Virus record (IMG/VR): IMGVR_UViG_3300008108_000167 | Location: 1-51,702 of that record | DNA: 51,702 nucleotides | Reading direction: 5' to 3' (one strand) | Origin: a virus | Shown: positions 5,893-12,143 of the stretch, one piece after another | Position numbering within the stretch: position 1 is the first letter of the stretch | Layout: every line of letters begins with the position of its first letter | Made by a program: the position numbers and the translations under genes | The notes under the pieces: model-generated | Seen by the model: the letters and a program-made list of their open reading frames with translations, nothing else | What the model was told of the DNA's origin: nothing | The model's database searches: none

Positions 5893-6399
5893 ATGACAAC
5901 TACCACCATTGTGTCTCAATCTGAAAAGAACTTCTACGATTCTTATTCAGATCAGGTATCAAAGTTTGGACTGTTGAATGTATTTGAAGAACGCGAAGAT
6001 CGTGTTCTGTATCGAAACATTGAACGTGCATTGTTTGGAAAGGTTCAGTATGCTAATCCAATCAAAACCTGGACAAAGGGTAAGGTAACGCAAGTTAATC
6101 GTAAAAACATCATTCCTTGGACTGATGAAGAATTGAACTGTATTGCAGACCTTTATCTGAAACATGTTTCTCCTGAAACTGGATCTGATGCTGCAGCAGT
6201 TATTCTCACTGAGTTTCGCAAGTATTTTGATACTCACAGCGATGATGCAGTAGAGATTGCAGTTCGATCATTTGTTCGACTTGATTCTCATTATCCTTCT
6301 GTTGGTCGCACACCTACAAGACGATATTATGAGATCATGGAAAGCAAATGTCCAGGTCGATTCATGACACCAGAGGATGCAAATGATTTGTATTCTTGA
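5893..6399 (+). CDS. Conserved phage protein, unknown function
   Basis: A 168-residue soluble protein (MTTTTIVSQSEKNFYDSYSDQ..). A central WTDEELNCIADLYLKHVSP stretch resembles an N-terminal helix of Myb/SANT-like or endonuclease accessory domains (the W-T-DEE pattern). A basic RTPTRRYYEIMESK and a C-terminal EDANDLYS follow. A DNA-binding role is possible but unproven. The start is fixed by promoter EP5 just upstream. The longer frame through the poly-T run is rejected. It ends at a strong terminator. Confidence 0.75.
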   Translation: MTTTTIVSQSEKNFYDSYSDQVSKFGLLNVFEEREDRVLYRNIERALFGKVQYANPIKTWTKGKVTQVNRKNIIPWTDEELNCIADLYLKHVSPETGSDAAAVILTEFRKYFDTHSDDAVEIAVRSFVRLDSHYPSVGRTPTRRYYEIMESKCPGRFMTPEDANDLYS

Positions 6400-6413
6400 A
6401 TCATAAGGAGAGA

Positions 6414-6439
6414 AGAGAGGGTAACACCTCTCTTTTTTT
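6414..6439 (+). terminator. Rho-independent terminator
   Basis: AGAGAGG (6414-6420) pairs with CCTCTCT (6427-6433) across GTAACA, then continues as a T-run. The stem-loop style is the same as at 12144. Confidence 0.8.
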
Positions 6440-6622
6440 GTGTTTGTATCAAAAACTGTTTTTTCTTTAATTTTATTTGTGGTGCATGAGTGCTTCTACG
6501 TTACTGGTGAAATTGCAGGTTTTTGCGGTTTTTACTCTAGTGTCCATCAGGGTTCTCAGTGAGTCTCAAGTGCAACAGCAGTCCCATACCAGCAGATCGT
6601 ACCATTGTGCCAATCCCCAAAC

Positions 6623-6663
6623 TGCCACATGCTCATGGCACAGAGTCCAAAATCATGTATTCT
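6623..6663 (+). promoter_or_regulatory. Early-type promoter EP6, tandem boxes
   Basis: TGCCAC (6623-6628), 7 bp, TGGCAC (6636-6641), 16 bp, TATTCT (6658-6663). The second box sits at the -35 position and the first 13 bp above it. The leader is AAGAGTCGAAAACAACAC, with no Shine-Dalgarno site before the ATG at 6690. The rest of 6440-6620 shows no supported gene. Confidence 0.68.
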
Positions 6664-6689
6664 ATAAGAGTCGAAAACAACACAACGAC

Positions 6690-6863
6690 ATGAATCGCCA
6701 AGCACTTCAAGATCAACTGATTCAGCAGATGTTGGATGACATGGATCTTAAGACAATGACTCAACTTTGTTATGATTATCTGGATGAGGGTTATGCTAAG
6801 TATTCTGATGAAGAACTGATTACTGAATGTGAAGAATACTATCCTGAACTGATCGAAGGGTGA
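6690..6863 (+). CDS. Small acidic helical protein
   Basis: A 57-residue, very acidic, helix-rich protein (MNRQALQDQLIQQMLDDMDL.., EELITECEEYYPELIEG). The start is set by promoter EP6 and the CACAACGACATG leader shared with the next two units. Function unknown. An upstream in-frame extension crosses the promoter and is not used. Confidence 0.7.
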   Translation: MNRQALQDQLIQQMLDDMDLKTMTQLCYDYLDEGYAKYSDEELITECEEYYPELIEG

Positions 6864-6875
6864 CGATCTGAGAAC

Positions 6876-6918
6876 TGGCACAAGAGGGATTGCAAAGTCG
6901 AGCAATCTCTGCAATACT
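6876..6918 (+). promoter_or_regulatory. Early-type promoter EP7 with dyad
   Basis: TGGCAC (6876-6881), then a dyad GATTGC (6888-6893) / GCAATC (6902-6907), then AATACT (6913-6918) and TTAAAAAGTCGAAAAC. The gap from box to -10 is 31 bp. It drives 6945. Confidence 0.62.
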
Positions 6919-6944
6919 TAAAAAGTCGAAAACAACACACCGAC

Positions 6945-7124
6945 ATGTTTGCTGTTCTTCCCACTTCCAACAACTTCTTCAAAGACGATGCAGAATGGTA
7001 TACTGATCTTGAACATGCTTATGATGTTGCATTTGATTGGAGCGTTGAACTTTCTGGCGAACGTGTCAACATCTATGAAGTTCGTAGTGGTGAGTTTATC
7101 AAACTGACTGAGGTATTTGCATGA
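6945..7124 (+). CDS. Small protein, unknown function
   Basis: A 59-residue protein (MFAVLPTSNNFFKDDAEWYTDLEHAYDVAFDW..). The C-terminal half has strand-like segments (ERVNIYEVRSGEFIKLTEVFA), so it looks like a small alpha/beta fold. It is monocistronic between EP7 and EP8. No family is recognised. Confidence 0.68.
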   Translation: MFAVLPTSNNFFKDDAEWYTDLEHAYDVAFDWSVELSGERVNIYEVRSGEFIKLTEVFA

Positions 7125-7144
7125 AACTTATCCAGTTCTGAAAC

Positions 7145-7187
7145 TGGTACAGCAGAGGTTGCAAAGTCTAGCAATCTCTGCAATACT
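7145..7187 (+). promoter_or_regulatory. Early-type promoter EP8, paralog of EP7
   Basis: TGGTAC (7145-7150) and AATACT (7182-7187), a 31-bp gap as in EP7. The dyad is GGTTGC/GCAATC, changed in one arm relative to EP7 but still pairable. The leader AAAAAGTCCAAAACAACTC is close to that of EP7. Confidence 0.62.
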
Positions 7188-7214
7188 TAAAAAGTCCAAA
7201 ACAACTCAAACGAC

Positions 7215-7412
7215 ATGAATTACTACAAAATCACCAAAATTGAGTTTGATTTTGATGGTGAAGATCTCACTCAAGAAGAGCAAGATGAGATCATTCAAGA
7301 AGCAACAAATTGTCTTTGGACTTCACCAACTGAAGAAGATCTAGTAGATACTATCAGCGACAATACTGGATGGTGCATCAATTCTTTGTCTTATGATGTC
7401 ATTGTTGCTTGA
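7215..7412 (+). CDS. Small acidic protein, paralog of 8013
   Basis: A 65-residue protein with pattern IEFDFDGEDL, QDEIIQEA, W, EEDLVDTI, GWCINSLSY. The same series (IEFDF, QDEI, W, EEDLIEEI, GWCIKSLDY) appears in the 76-residue protein at 8013-8243, so these are paralogs. Function unknown. It is the first gene after EP8. Confidence 0.75.
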   Translation: MNYYKITKIEFDFDGEDLTQEEQDEIIQEATNCLWTSPTEEDLVDTISDNTGWCINSLSYDVIVA

Positions 7413-7419
7413 TTCTAAG

Positions 7420-7560
7420 ATGTTTACCATTACCTATCAAACTCCATACAATTCTTGTGAATGGAGAACTCAAACATTCTCTACACTTGAAGAAGCAGAG
7501 AGAATGATTGAATTCTATCGTTCTTGTGGTTCACCTTCACATCTTGTTACTGATTTCTGA
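7420..7560 (+). CDS. Small protein, unknown function
   Basis: A 46-residue ORF (MFTITYQTPYNSCEWRTQTFSTLEEAERMIEFYRSCG..). The strand-then-helix pattern is like small phage proteins with a single beta-alpha unit. Its 3' end is repeated as a fragment at 7974-8009. It is joined to the next gene by a TGATCATG junction. Confidence 0.68.
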   Translation: MFTITYQTPYNSCEWRTQTFSTLEEAERMIEFYRSCGSPSHLVTDF

Positions 7561-7562
7561 TC

Positions 7563-7892
7563 ATGCCTACCGTCACCACCAGTCAATCCTATCTGAACGA
7601 ACTTGGTCAGATTTTTGTTGATGAGTGTATGAAGTTTGTGTATCATAACTCTCATGATACAAAATCATACATTAGTGCGTCCAATGAGATTGAAGATTCT
7701 ATCTTTGGGCGAGAATGGCACATTGAGCGTGATGGTGTCTATCAGTATGGTGTAGGTAGTTTTGATCCTAATGAGATGTGGTTCATTGGTGACTCATGGT
7801 GGACACAATATGAAGATCTAGATACAGCAGAAGAACAGGAATATGTGAAGAATTATATTAAAGATGTCTTCCCTGACACTTGGCGTCCATAG
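7563..7892 (+). CDS. Conserved small protein, unknown function
   Basis: A 109-residue acidic protein (MPTVTTSQSYLNELGQIFVDE..) rich in Trp and Tyr in its second half (GDSWWTQYEDL, DVFPDTWRP). No recognised domain. It ends the EP8 transcript. TATAAT occurs directly after its stop (7893-7898) but without a good -35. Confidence 0.7.
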   Translation: MPTVTTSQSYLNELGQIFVDECMKFVYHNSHDTKSYISASNEIEDSIFGREWHIERDGVYQYGVGSFDPNEMWFIGDSWWTQYEDLDTAEEQEYVKNYIKDVFPDTWRP

Positions 7893-7973
7893 TATAATAG
7901 TTTTATAAGTTGGTGAATACAAAGTGGAAGGGAGTTTGCCAGAAAGTGACTTCCGTAGAGTGTAGATAATCAG

Positions 7974-8009
7974 TCTTGTGGTTCACCTTCACATCTTATT
8001 CTTGATTGA
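7974..8009 (+). pseudogene. 3' fragment duplicated from gene 7420-7560
   Basis: Twenty-four bases (7974-7997) are identical to 7522-7545 in the same relation to a stop codon, reading SCGSPSHL then a diverged end (ILD, stop). It is the remnant of a second copy of that gene, lying just upstream of the paralog at 8013. It suggests a past tandem duplication of the 7215-7560 pair. Confidence 0.65.
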
Positions 8010-8012
8010 ATC

Positions 8013-8243
8013 ATGCAATTCCAAGTTCTAAACATTGAGTTTGATTTCACTGATGATCTTGATGATGAAGCACTAGACGTAGAGGCACAAGATGAGATTT
8101 ATGATGAAGTCTTTGGGCAAGTATGGGAAGCAGAAGATGAAGAAGATCTCATAGAAGAGATTACAACTGCCTATGGTTGGTGTATTAAGTCTCTTGATTA
8201 TCGACACGCACTTGAACAACTCATTATTGATCATATCAAATGA
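8013..8243 (+). CDS. Small acidic protein, paralog of 7215
   Basis: A 76-residue acidic protein with the same series of motifs as 7215-7412 (IEFDF, QDEI, EEDLIEEI, GWCIKSLDY) plus an inserted acidic loop and a C-terminal helix. It overlaps the next gene by ATGA (8240-8243). Confidence 0.75.
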   Translation: MQFQVLNIEFDFTDDLDDEALDVEAQDEIYDEVFGQVWEAEDEEDLIEEITTAYGWCIKSLDYRHALEQLIIDHIK

Positions 8244-8518
8244 CACAATTCGTTTGCATCACTTTTGGTCCCAGAACTGACAATCCTGCACAATTCTACA
8301 ATGAAAGAACTTGGTGGGATCATCAAAAGCAAGCAGAACAATGGGGACTTAAATCTCTTTCGATTGCAGGATGTTTTGGTTATGTTGTAATTGAAGAAGG
8401 TGAAGATTGGTGGCAAGTTGTTGATGAATTAGGTGCTCCTGATCATTGCACTTCTATTTCATGTGATCGACTTGGCACTTTTAGTGTTCAACCTTCTCCT
8501 AAACTGATTCTACTTTGA
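8240..8518 (+). CDS. Small protein, unknown function
   Basis: A 92-residue protein (MTQFVCITFGPRTDNPAQFYNERTWWDHQKQAEQWG..). It has an alternating strand/helix pattern, a GYVVIEEGEDWWQVVDEL segment and four Cys. No family is recognised. It is coupled upstream by ATGA and downstream by a TGATCATG junction. Confidence 0.72.
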   Translation: MTQFVCITFGPRTDNPAQFYNERTWWDHQKQAEQWGLKSLSIAGCFGYVVIEEGEDWWQVVDELGAPDHCTSISCDRLGTFSVQPSPKLILL

Positions 8519-8520
8519 TC

Positions 8521-8676
8521 ATGGACCGAACTGAACTTGAGTTCTTTTTGAATGAAAAATGCCGTGAAAATCCCGACCTTCTCGCTACAATTATTAGTGA
8601 GTATGTTTGGAATCTAAGTGCATCTAAACTTGATGAACTTGAAGACTTTCTCTCTAACAACTTTGGTGATGACTGA
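8521..8676 (+). CDS. Small acidic protein, paralog of N-terminus of 1839
   Basis: A 51-residue protein. FFLNEKCRENPDLLATIISEY, then LDELEDFLSNNF, parallels LYNKCQED, LHTILDEY and LNDFLND in 1839-2204. It overlaps the next gene by 8 bases. Function unknown. Confidence 0.68.
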   Translation: MDRTELEFFLNEKCRENPDLLATIISEYVWNLSASKLDELEDFLSNNFGDD

Positions 8677-8851
8677 TCAACAAAAGATTGATGCTCTAAC
8701 TGAACTTCTCTCCAATGTGATTCACTCTTTGGAGATGACACGATTTGAGATTGAGGATGTATCTGAAGCAGCAAATGTAGTTCGTGATGCAGACCACTAT
8801 CATCAACAAATGCTGAACATTCTAAACTCTGAAGACAATGAAACAAATTAA
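8669..8851 (+). CDS. Small helical protein
   Basis: A 60-residue, nearly all-helical acidic protein (MTDQQKIDALTELLSNVIHSL.., DVSEAANVVRDADHYHQQML), possibly a short coiled coil. The start at 8669 overlaps the preceding gene by 8 bases. The end overlaps the next by 14 bases. Confidence 0.68.
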   Translation: MTDQQKIDALTELLSNVIHSLEMTRFEIEDVSEAANVVRDADHYHQQMLNILNSEDNETN

Positions 8852-9059
8852 CTGGAAGTTTCCTCAAACCAAAGACAACAATCTGTTGCCATGGTATGTG
8901 ATGCTGAAGAATCTACCTGCACTTCCTTTTATACTATTGGCACTTGTATTTGGGTGTGCTTATGTAACATGTATGAGTATTGGTTATCTTATTGCCAAAG
9001 GACCAACTTTTGCATGTAATTATGTAAGTGACCAGTTTAACAATTTTGATCTTAGGTAA
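8838..9059 (+). CDS. Small membrane protein
   Basis: A 73-residue protein with a basic N-terminus (MKQINWKFPQTKDN) and one long hydrophobic segment around residues 27-52 (LPALPFILLALVFGCAYVT, then CMSIGYLIA), followed by a polar C-terminus. It is probably an inner-membrane protein. It is translationally coupled to the previous gene. Confidence 0.68.
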   Translation: MKQINWKFPQTKDNNLLPWYVMLKNLPALPFILLALVFGCAYVTCMSIGYLIAKGPTFACNYVSDQFNNFDLR

Positions 9060-9064
9060 CAACA

Positions 9065-9217
9065 ATGTTTTATCAAGGTGATTCATTCTCAAAGTACGAT
9101 GCTTATTTTCAAGAAGATGTAGAGCACGATGATATAATGAATGCAGAAGATTATGAATGTCGTGAATACTATCGCAATGGTTGGAATGAGTCAAGTTATG
9201 AAAGACAAAGGTTCTAA
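9065..9217 (+). CDS. Tiny acidic protein
   Basis: A 50-residue Tyr/Asp/Glu-rich protein (MFYQGDSFSKYDAYFQEDVEHDD..). It starts five bases after the previous stop. It ends just before the first TTCGTGAATAGAA motif and a terminator. No family is recognised. Confidence 0.58.
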   Translation: MFYQGDSFSKYDAYFQEDVEHDDIMNAEDYECREYYRNGWNESSYERQRF

Positions 9218-9243
9218 TTCGTGAATAGAAACCTAATACAGAG

Positions 9244-9269
9244 AGAGGGTACTTATATCCTCTTTTTTT
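9244..9269 (+). terminator. Rho-independent terminator
   Basis: AGAGGGTA (9244-9251) pairs with TATCCTCT (9256-9263) with one G-U pair and a CTTA loop, then a T-run. It closes the 8013-9217 unit directly upstream of the inserted gene at 9295. Confidence 0.75.
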
Positions 9270-9294
9270 ATGTTATAATACTGCTAAAAACGAA

Positions 9295-9852
9295 ATGAAA
9301 AAAAGAGGAATTGTGTATGGTGTTGGTATCAATGACGCCGATTATGTAGTGACAAATTGTTTATATTATCATAAATGGAAACATATGTTGAGAAGGTGTT
9401 ATTCATCCAATTTTCATATACAGAATCCATCGTACATTGGTTGCACTGTATATGAAGAATGGAAGGTGTTTTCTAATTTTAAGCAATGGATGATGTCTCA
9501 AGATTGGGAAGGAAAAGAGTTAGATAAGGATATACTTTTTCCAGGTAATAAAGTCTATTCACCAGATAAATGTGTCTTTGTTGATAAAGAAGTGAATGAG
9601 TTGTTTAGTAAGAAGAATAAGCACAATGTTCGTGGTGTTCATTATGTTAAAAGGATTGATAGGTATGTGTTACGAACTAGTACAATCAATTCTGATAAAA
9701 AAGCAAAGTATGTTGGTTCTTATGTAACACTTGAAGAAGCAAAGATAGCATCTGATGAGTTGAGAAGAAATCGTATCGTAAATGTAGCAAATAAGCAGAA
9801 AGATAAGAGAGTTAAAGATGCAATTATGAATCTGATAAATGTTCGTGAATGA
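9295..9852 (+). CDS. Putative homing endonuclease with AP2-like domain
   Basis: A 185-residue protein. The N-terminal GVGINDADYVV, W.HMLRRCYSS, C.VYEEWKVFSNFKQWM, LDKD and SPDKCVFV series is the pattern of phage HNH/AP2-type homing proteins. About residues 113-160 (RGVHYVKRIDRYVLRTS, then KYVGSYVTLEEAKIASDEL) look like an AP2-type DNA-binding domain. A basic C-terminus follows. No clear H-N-H triad is seen, so catalysis is uncertain. A TATAAT (9274-9279) precedes it. It has no good ribosome binding site. Confidence 0.7.
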   Translation: MKKRGIVYGVGINDADYVVTNCLYYHKWKHMLRRCYSSNFHIQNPSYIGCTVYEEWKVFSNFKQWMMSQDWEGKELDKDILFPGNKVYSPDKCVFVDKEVNELFSKKNKHNVRGVHYVKRIDRYVLRTSTINSDKKAKYVGSYVTLEEAKIASDELRRNRIVNVANKQKDKRVKDAIMNLINVRE

Positions 9853-10016
9853 AGGTGTTTTTATTGTTTTTTCGTTAAAATAGCGTAAAAAAACGTTTTT
9901 TTAATAATTAAATATCAATTAAAATATAAACGATCGAATCATCTCTCTGATCAGTATTGTTATTAAAAGGTGATAATGATAAGAATTCGTATCAATTAGA
10001 GACTGTTTTATGTGTC

Positions 10017-10110
10017 ATTAAAATGTACTGAGACCTTGTGTTTATACCCTTTTAATACCTCAGAGTCTTGTGTTTATAGTCAATTAAATGTACTGAGACC
10101 TTGTGATCTT
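10017..10110 (+). repeat. Three direct repeats, about 33-bp period
   Basis: ACTGAGACCTTGTG occurs at 10027-10040 and 10092-10105, and a diverged CTCAGAGTCTTGTG at 10059-10072. Each is preceded by a TTAA(A/T)-type string, and the first two are followed by TTTATA. The 32- and 33-bp spacing equals three helical turns, which suits a regulator binding in phase. Confidence 0.65.
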
Positions 10111-10197
10111 AGACAACTTACACTAACGAACGCGATTTGTCAACTCCGGAGGGTCACAAAACCCTCACAAGTCCGCCATAAAATCACACCAGACCCA

Positions 10198-10205
10198 CAT
10201 AAATA
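10198..10205 (+). promoter_or_regulatory. Possible late promoter CATAAATA
   Basis: CATAAATA, the same form as upstream of gp13 and gp15, lies 68 bp before the ATG at 10273. Context is less clear than for the structural genes. Confidence 0.35.
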
Positions 10206-10272
10206 TGCCACAGACCTTGACATCCACGCCACAGCATCTTACAATACTCTCATAACACAAAGGAGCGTACTT

Positions 10273-10446
10273 ATGTCCGTTGCATACAGTCAAGCACAGA
10301 AGGTTCGTTATCGCATCACCCTAGACATCTCTGCGTTTCCAGACTTCGACCCACATCAGATTGACTGGGAAAAACTCTTTAAGTTGGAACCTGCAGAGAG
10401 AGTAGATGCGTATATTGAGGATTTGTCAACACCCGATCGCTGGTAA
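10273..10446 (+). CDS. Small conserved cyanophage-type protein
   Basis: A 57-residue protein (MSVAYSQAQKVRYRITLDISAF..), containing DFDPHQIDWEKLFKLEP, a VDAYIEDL segment and a PDRW end. A clear AAAGGAG lies 7 nt before the ATG, so this start is preferred over the longer frame from 10012. I recall similar small proteins from cyanophages; function unknown. A hairpin terminator follows. Confidence 0.75.
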   Translation: MSVAYSQAQKVRYRITLDISAFPDFDPHQIDWEKLFKLEPAERVDAYIEDLSTPDRW

Positions 10447-10489
10447 GTACGCCAATTCGTTTATAACAATCCAAATATCGTGAATGAAG

Positions 10490-10527
10490 TCCCGCAGGTA
10501 TCAGAGCACCTGTGGGATTTTAATTTT
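10490..10527 (+). terminator. Rho-independent terminator
   Basis: TCCCGCAGGT (10490-10499) pairs with ACCTGTGGGA (10508-10517), one G-U pair, followed by TTTTAATTTT. It ends the 10273 gene. Confidence 0.75.
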
Positions 10528-10567
10528 GCATGAAATAGTGAAAGTATAAAGAACTGGTTTTTTCGTT

Positions 10568-10602
10568 GTTTATACCTTATTATTACAAGGCAGGATAGGT
10601 AC
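10568..10602 (+). repeat. Intergenic element A, copy 1
   Basis: GTTTATACC, TATTATTACAAGG, CAGGATAGGTACA, with TAGTCTA shortly downstream. It is the first of six related copies (see 10939, 13071, 13553, 14153, 15128). It lies 139 bp before the -10 of EP11. Confidence 0.6.
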
Positions 10603-10683
10603 AAACGTAGTCTATCAGATCTCAGAGCATAAGTCAAGGGGTTTTCATGAATCGTTACATAAGCATTGCTGATCGTTAAATGC

Positions 10684-10712
10684 TTGACAAGATCCTAGTT
10701 CTGTGCAATTAT
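10684..10712 (+). promoter_or_regulatory. Promoter EP11, TTGACA-N17-AATTAT
   Basis: A canonical -35 TTGACA (10684-10689), a 17-bp spacer, AATTAT (10707-10712), then ATAAGGGTC and the leader TCAATTCTTCACATG. The region GTTCTGTGCAATTATATAAG is nearly identical to EP10. Confidence 0.75.
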
Positions 10713-10737
10713 ATAAGGGTCAAGATCAATTCTTCAC

Positions 10738-10896
10738 ATGAAACCGATTAAAGTTGGCATGATGACTGAAGATGGAACCTGGAAGATTCTTGCCAGTTTC
10801 TCTACTTATGAAAAGGCAGATTCTGCTCTTGATAAGTATTGTGACAAGTATCCTAATGCTTGGATTGATATTCTAGATGGAGCATTGGCAGAATAG
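10738..10896 (+). CDS. Small protein, unknown function
   Basis: A 52-residue protein (MKPIKVGMMTEDGTWKILASFSTYEKADSALDKY..) with two strands, a helix and a WIDIL strand. It looks like a compact beta-beta-alpha-beta unit. The start is set by EP11 and the conserved TCAATTCTTC leader. A strong terminator follows. No family is recognised. Confidence 0.7.
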   Translation: MKPIKVGMMTEDGTWKILASFSTYEKADSALDKYCDKYPNAWIDILDGALAE

Positions 10897-10904
10897 AATA
10901 CCAT

Positions 10905-10935
10905 AGAGAGTTGCTTATAGTAACTCTCTTTTTTT
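10905..10935 (+). terminator. Rho-independent terminator
   Basis: AGAGAGTT (10905-10912) pairs with AACTCTCT (10922-10929), then T7. It ends the 10738 gene. Confidence 0.8.
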
Positions 10936-10938
10936 ATT

Positions 10939-10972
10939 GTTTATACTATTATTTCGTGGCAGGGTAAGTGAC
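10939..10972 (+). repeat. Intergenic element A, copy 2
   Basis: GTTTATACTATTATTTCGTG then GCAGGGTAAGTGAC, immediately after a terminator T-run. It lies about 200 bp before the -10 of the 11140 promoter. Confidence 0.6.
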
Positions 10973-11104
10973 TAGATTTGTGTCATTGCGTTCTCTACGC
11001 TTTCCAAATTGTAAATTAAACACTCATAGGTGTCTTCCCTTGAACTGATAGTATTGTAGGGCATACAGGGGCATCTAGAGGGGTCTGGTGGACGCTTTGA
11101 TAGG

Positions 11105-11145
11105 TGGCACAAGGTTTTGGCACTGGGCGCAGAATGGTGTATTCT
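11105..11145 (+). promoter_or_regulatory. Promoter EP9, perfect tandem TGGCAC boxes
   Basis: TGGCAC (11105-11110), 7 bp, TGGCAC (11118-11123), 16 bp, TATTCT (11140-11145). The second box with the preceding T reads TTGGCA, 17 bp from TATTCT, a sigma70-like -35. The leader AAGTCGAGAGGGATTCAACC is shared with the promoters at 13736 and 14322. Confidence 0.75.
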
Positions 11146-11171
11146 TAATAAGTCGAGAGGGATTCAACCCC

Positions 11172-11843
11172 ATGCAAGTTGCACTCACCAAGATCTCCAG
11201 CAACGCTAAGACTGGACCGATTCCTACTACAACAAGTGAGCGTAGTTCCTGTTGGAATGGTTGTCCTTTTTACGATAAAGGTTGTTATGCTAAGAGTGGT
11301 CCTCAAGCATTACATTGGCGCAAGGTATCTGAAGGCGAACGTGGTATGTCTTGGGATGCTTTTTGTAAGGCAATTCGTGACATTCAGCGTGGTCAGATCT
11401 GGCGTCATAATGTAAGCGGAGATCTGCCACATAATGGTCTTGGTGATATTGATTCAAGTAAAGTTTCACAACTCGTGAATGCAAACAAAGGTCGTAAGGG
11501 TTATACTTATACTCATCATCCTTTGAATGAGAGTAACATTAACGTGATTCGTGAATGTAACTCCAATGGGTTTACTGTCAATGCTTCTACAGAGGATGTA
11601 GAAGTTGCAGATAAAGTTATGACAGAGCATGGTATTCCTGCTGTTGCTGTCGTGAATTCAGAAGAATCACGTCGATTCTTTACTACTGAGAGTGGTCGTA
11701 AGGTTATCGTTTGTCCTGCAACAATTCATGATAATGTAACTTGTGCAACTTGTGGTTTGTGTCAGAAAGCAGATCGTGAATTCGTAATTGCTTTCCCTGC
11801 ACATGGTACTGCTAAAAAGACTGTGAATAGCATTGTAGCATAA
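11172..11843 (+). CDS. Cysteine-rich conserved phage protein
   Basis: A 223-residue protein. The N-terminus MQVALTKISSNAKTGPIP is followed by a Cys cluster (SCWNGCPFYDKGCYA, residues about 25-39), and there is a second cluster near residue 190 (CATCGLCQ). The two clusters could bind a metal or an iron-sulfur centre, or be structural zinc sites (inference). The middle has alternating strand/helix segments (GYTYTHHPL, IPAVAVVNS, VIVCPATIHD) like an alpha/beta barrel. I recall it as a phage protein of unknown function, with a possible radical-SAM-like or nucleotide-related fold. The ATG at 11172 follows the EP9 leader. Confidence 0.78.
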   Translation: MQVALTKISSNAKTGPIPTTTSERSSCWNGCPFYDKGCYAKSGPQALHWRKVSEGERGMSWDAFCKAIRDIQRGQIWRHNVSGDLPHNGLGDIDSSKVSQLVNANKGRKGYTYTHHPLNESNINVIRECNSNGFTVNASTEDVEVADKVMTEHGIPAVAVVNSEESRRFFTTESGRKVIVCPATIHDNVTCATCGLCQKADREFVIAFPAHGTAKKTVNSIVA

Positions 11844-11910
11844 TACTTCATATAGTCCTGAGTAAGACTCTAAACTGCTCAAACTGTCCCTTTAATTCTT
11901 TTAATTCATC

Positions 11911-12120
11911 ATGGTTAAGTTCAACAGCAGCGTGATCACCAGCATCAGCGAGATCGAGAACAATCAAGTCACCATTGAGTTTAATGGTCGTCCCTATACT
12001 TACACTGTTTCTGACACTGAAGGTTTCATGAATGACCTTACTGATGTTGTAGAAGAAGGTGAAAGTGTTGGTAGTTTCATCAATCGTGCAGTGCGTGCAA
12101 ATGTTCTCCAACTGATCTGA
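11911..12120 (+). CDS. KTSC-like small protein
   Basis: A 69-residue protein (MVKFNSSVITSISEIENNQVTIEFNGRPYTYTVSD..) with F.SS.I, then a strand V.IEFNGR.Y.Y and C-terminal GSFINRAVRANVLQ. This is the arrangement expected of a KTSC-type domain. Compare 3945-4229, which carries a similar core. Role unknown. It ends at a terminator shared with the convergent gene. Confidence 0.72.
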   Translation: MVKFNSSVITSISEIENNQVTIEFNGRPYTYTVSDTEGFMNDLTDVVEEGESVGSFINRAVRANVLQLI

Positions 12121-12143
12121 TCTTTCGTCAATAAGAATTATAG

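Larger units (their letters stand above)
9853..10272 (+). other. Gene-poor interval with palindrome and direct repeats
   Basis: This stretch of 420 bases has no supported gene. It holds a strongly AT-rich part, an 18-bp palindrome TAAAAAAACGTTTTTTTA (9886-9903), three about 33-bp repeats (10017-10110), a GAGGGT/ACCCTC hairpin (10149-10166) and a late-promoter-like CATAAATA (10198-10205). A frame continues upstream from the next gene but lacks a start signal and is rejected. Confidence 0.5.

Noticed and set aside
6477-6689. Longer start for gene 6690
   Set aside because: The extension spans the tandem boxes and -10 of EP6, so it could not be translated from that promoter.
7893-7973. tRNA-like stem-loops after gene 7563
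   Set aside because: Only a GGAAG/CTTCC stem is seen. There is no acceptor stem, T-loop or anticodon arrangement. No tRNA gene was found by eye in the window.
10017-10110. CRISPR array
   Set aside because: There are only three imperfect repeats, and the gaps are partly repeated too rather than unique spacers.
10012-10272. 144-residue reading of gene 10273
   Set aside because: The upstream part is the 33-bp repeats and a hairpin, has unusual composition, and lacks a ribosome site. AAAGGAG stands before 10273.
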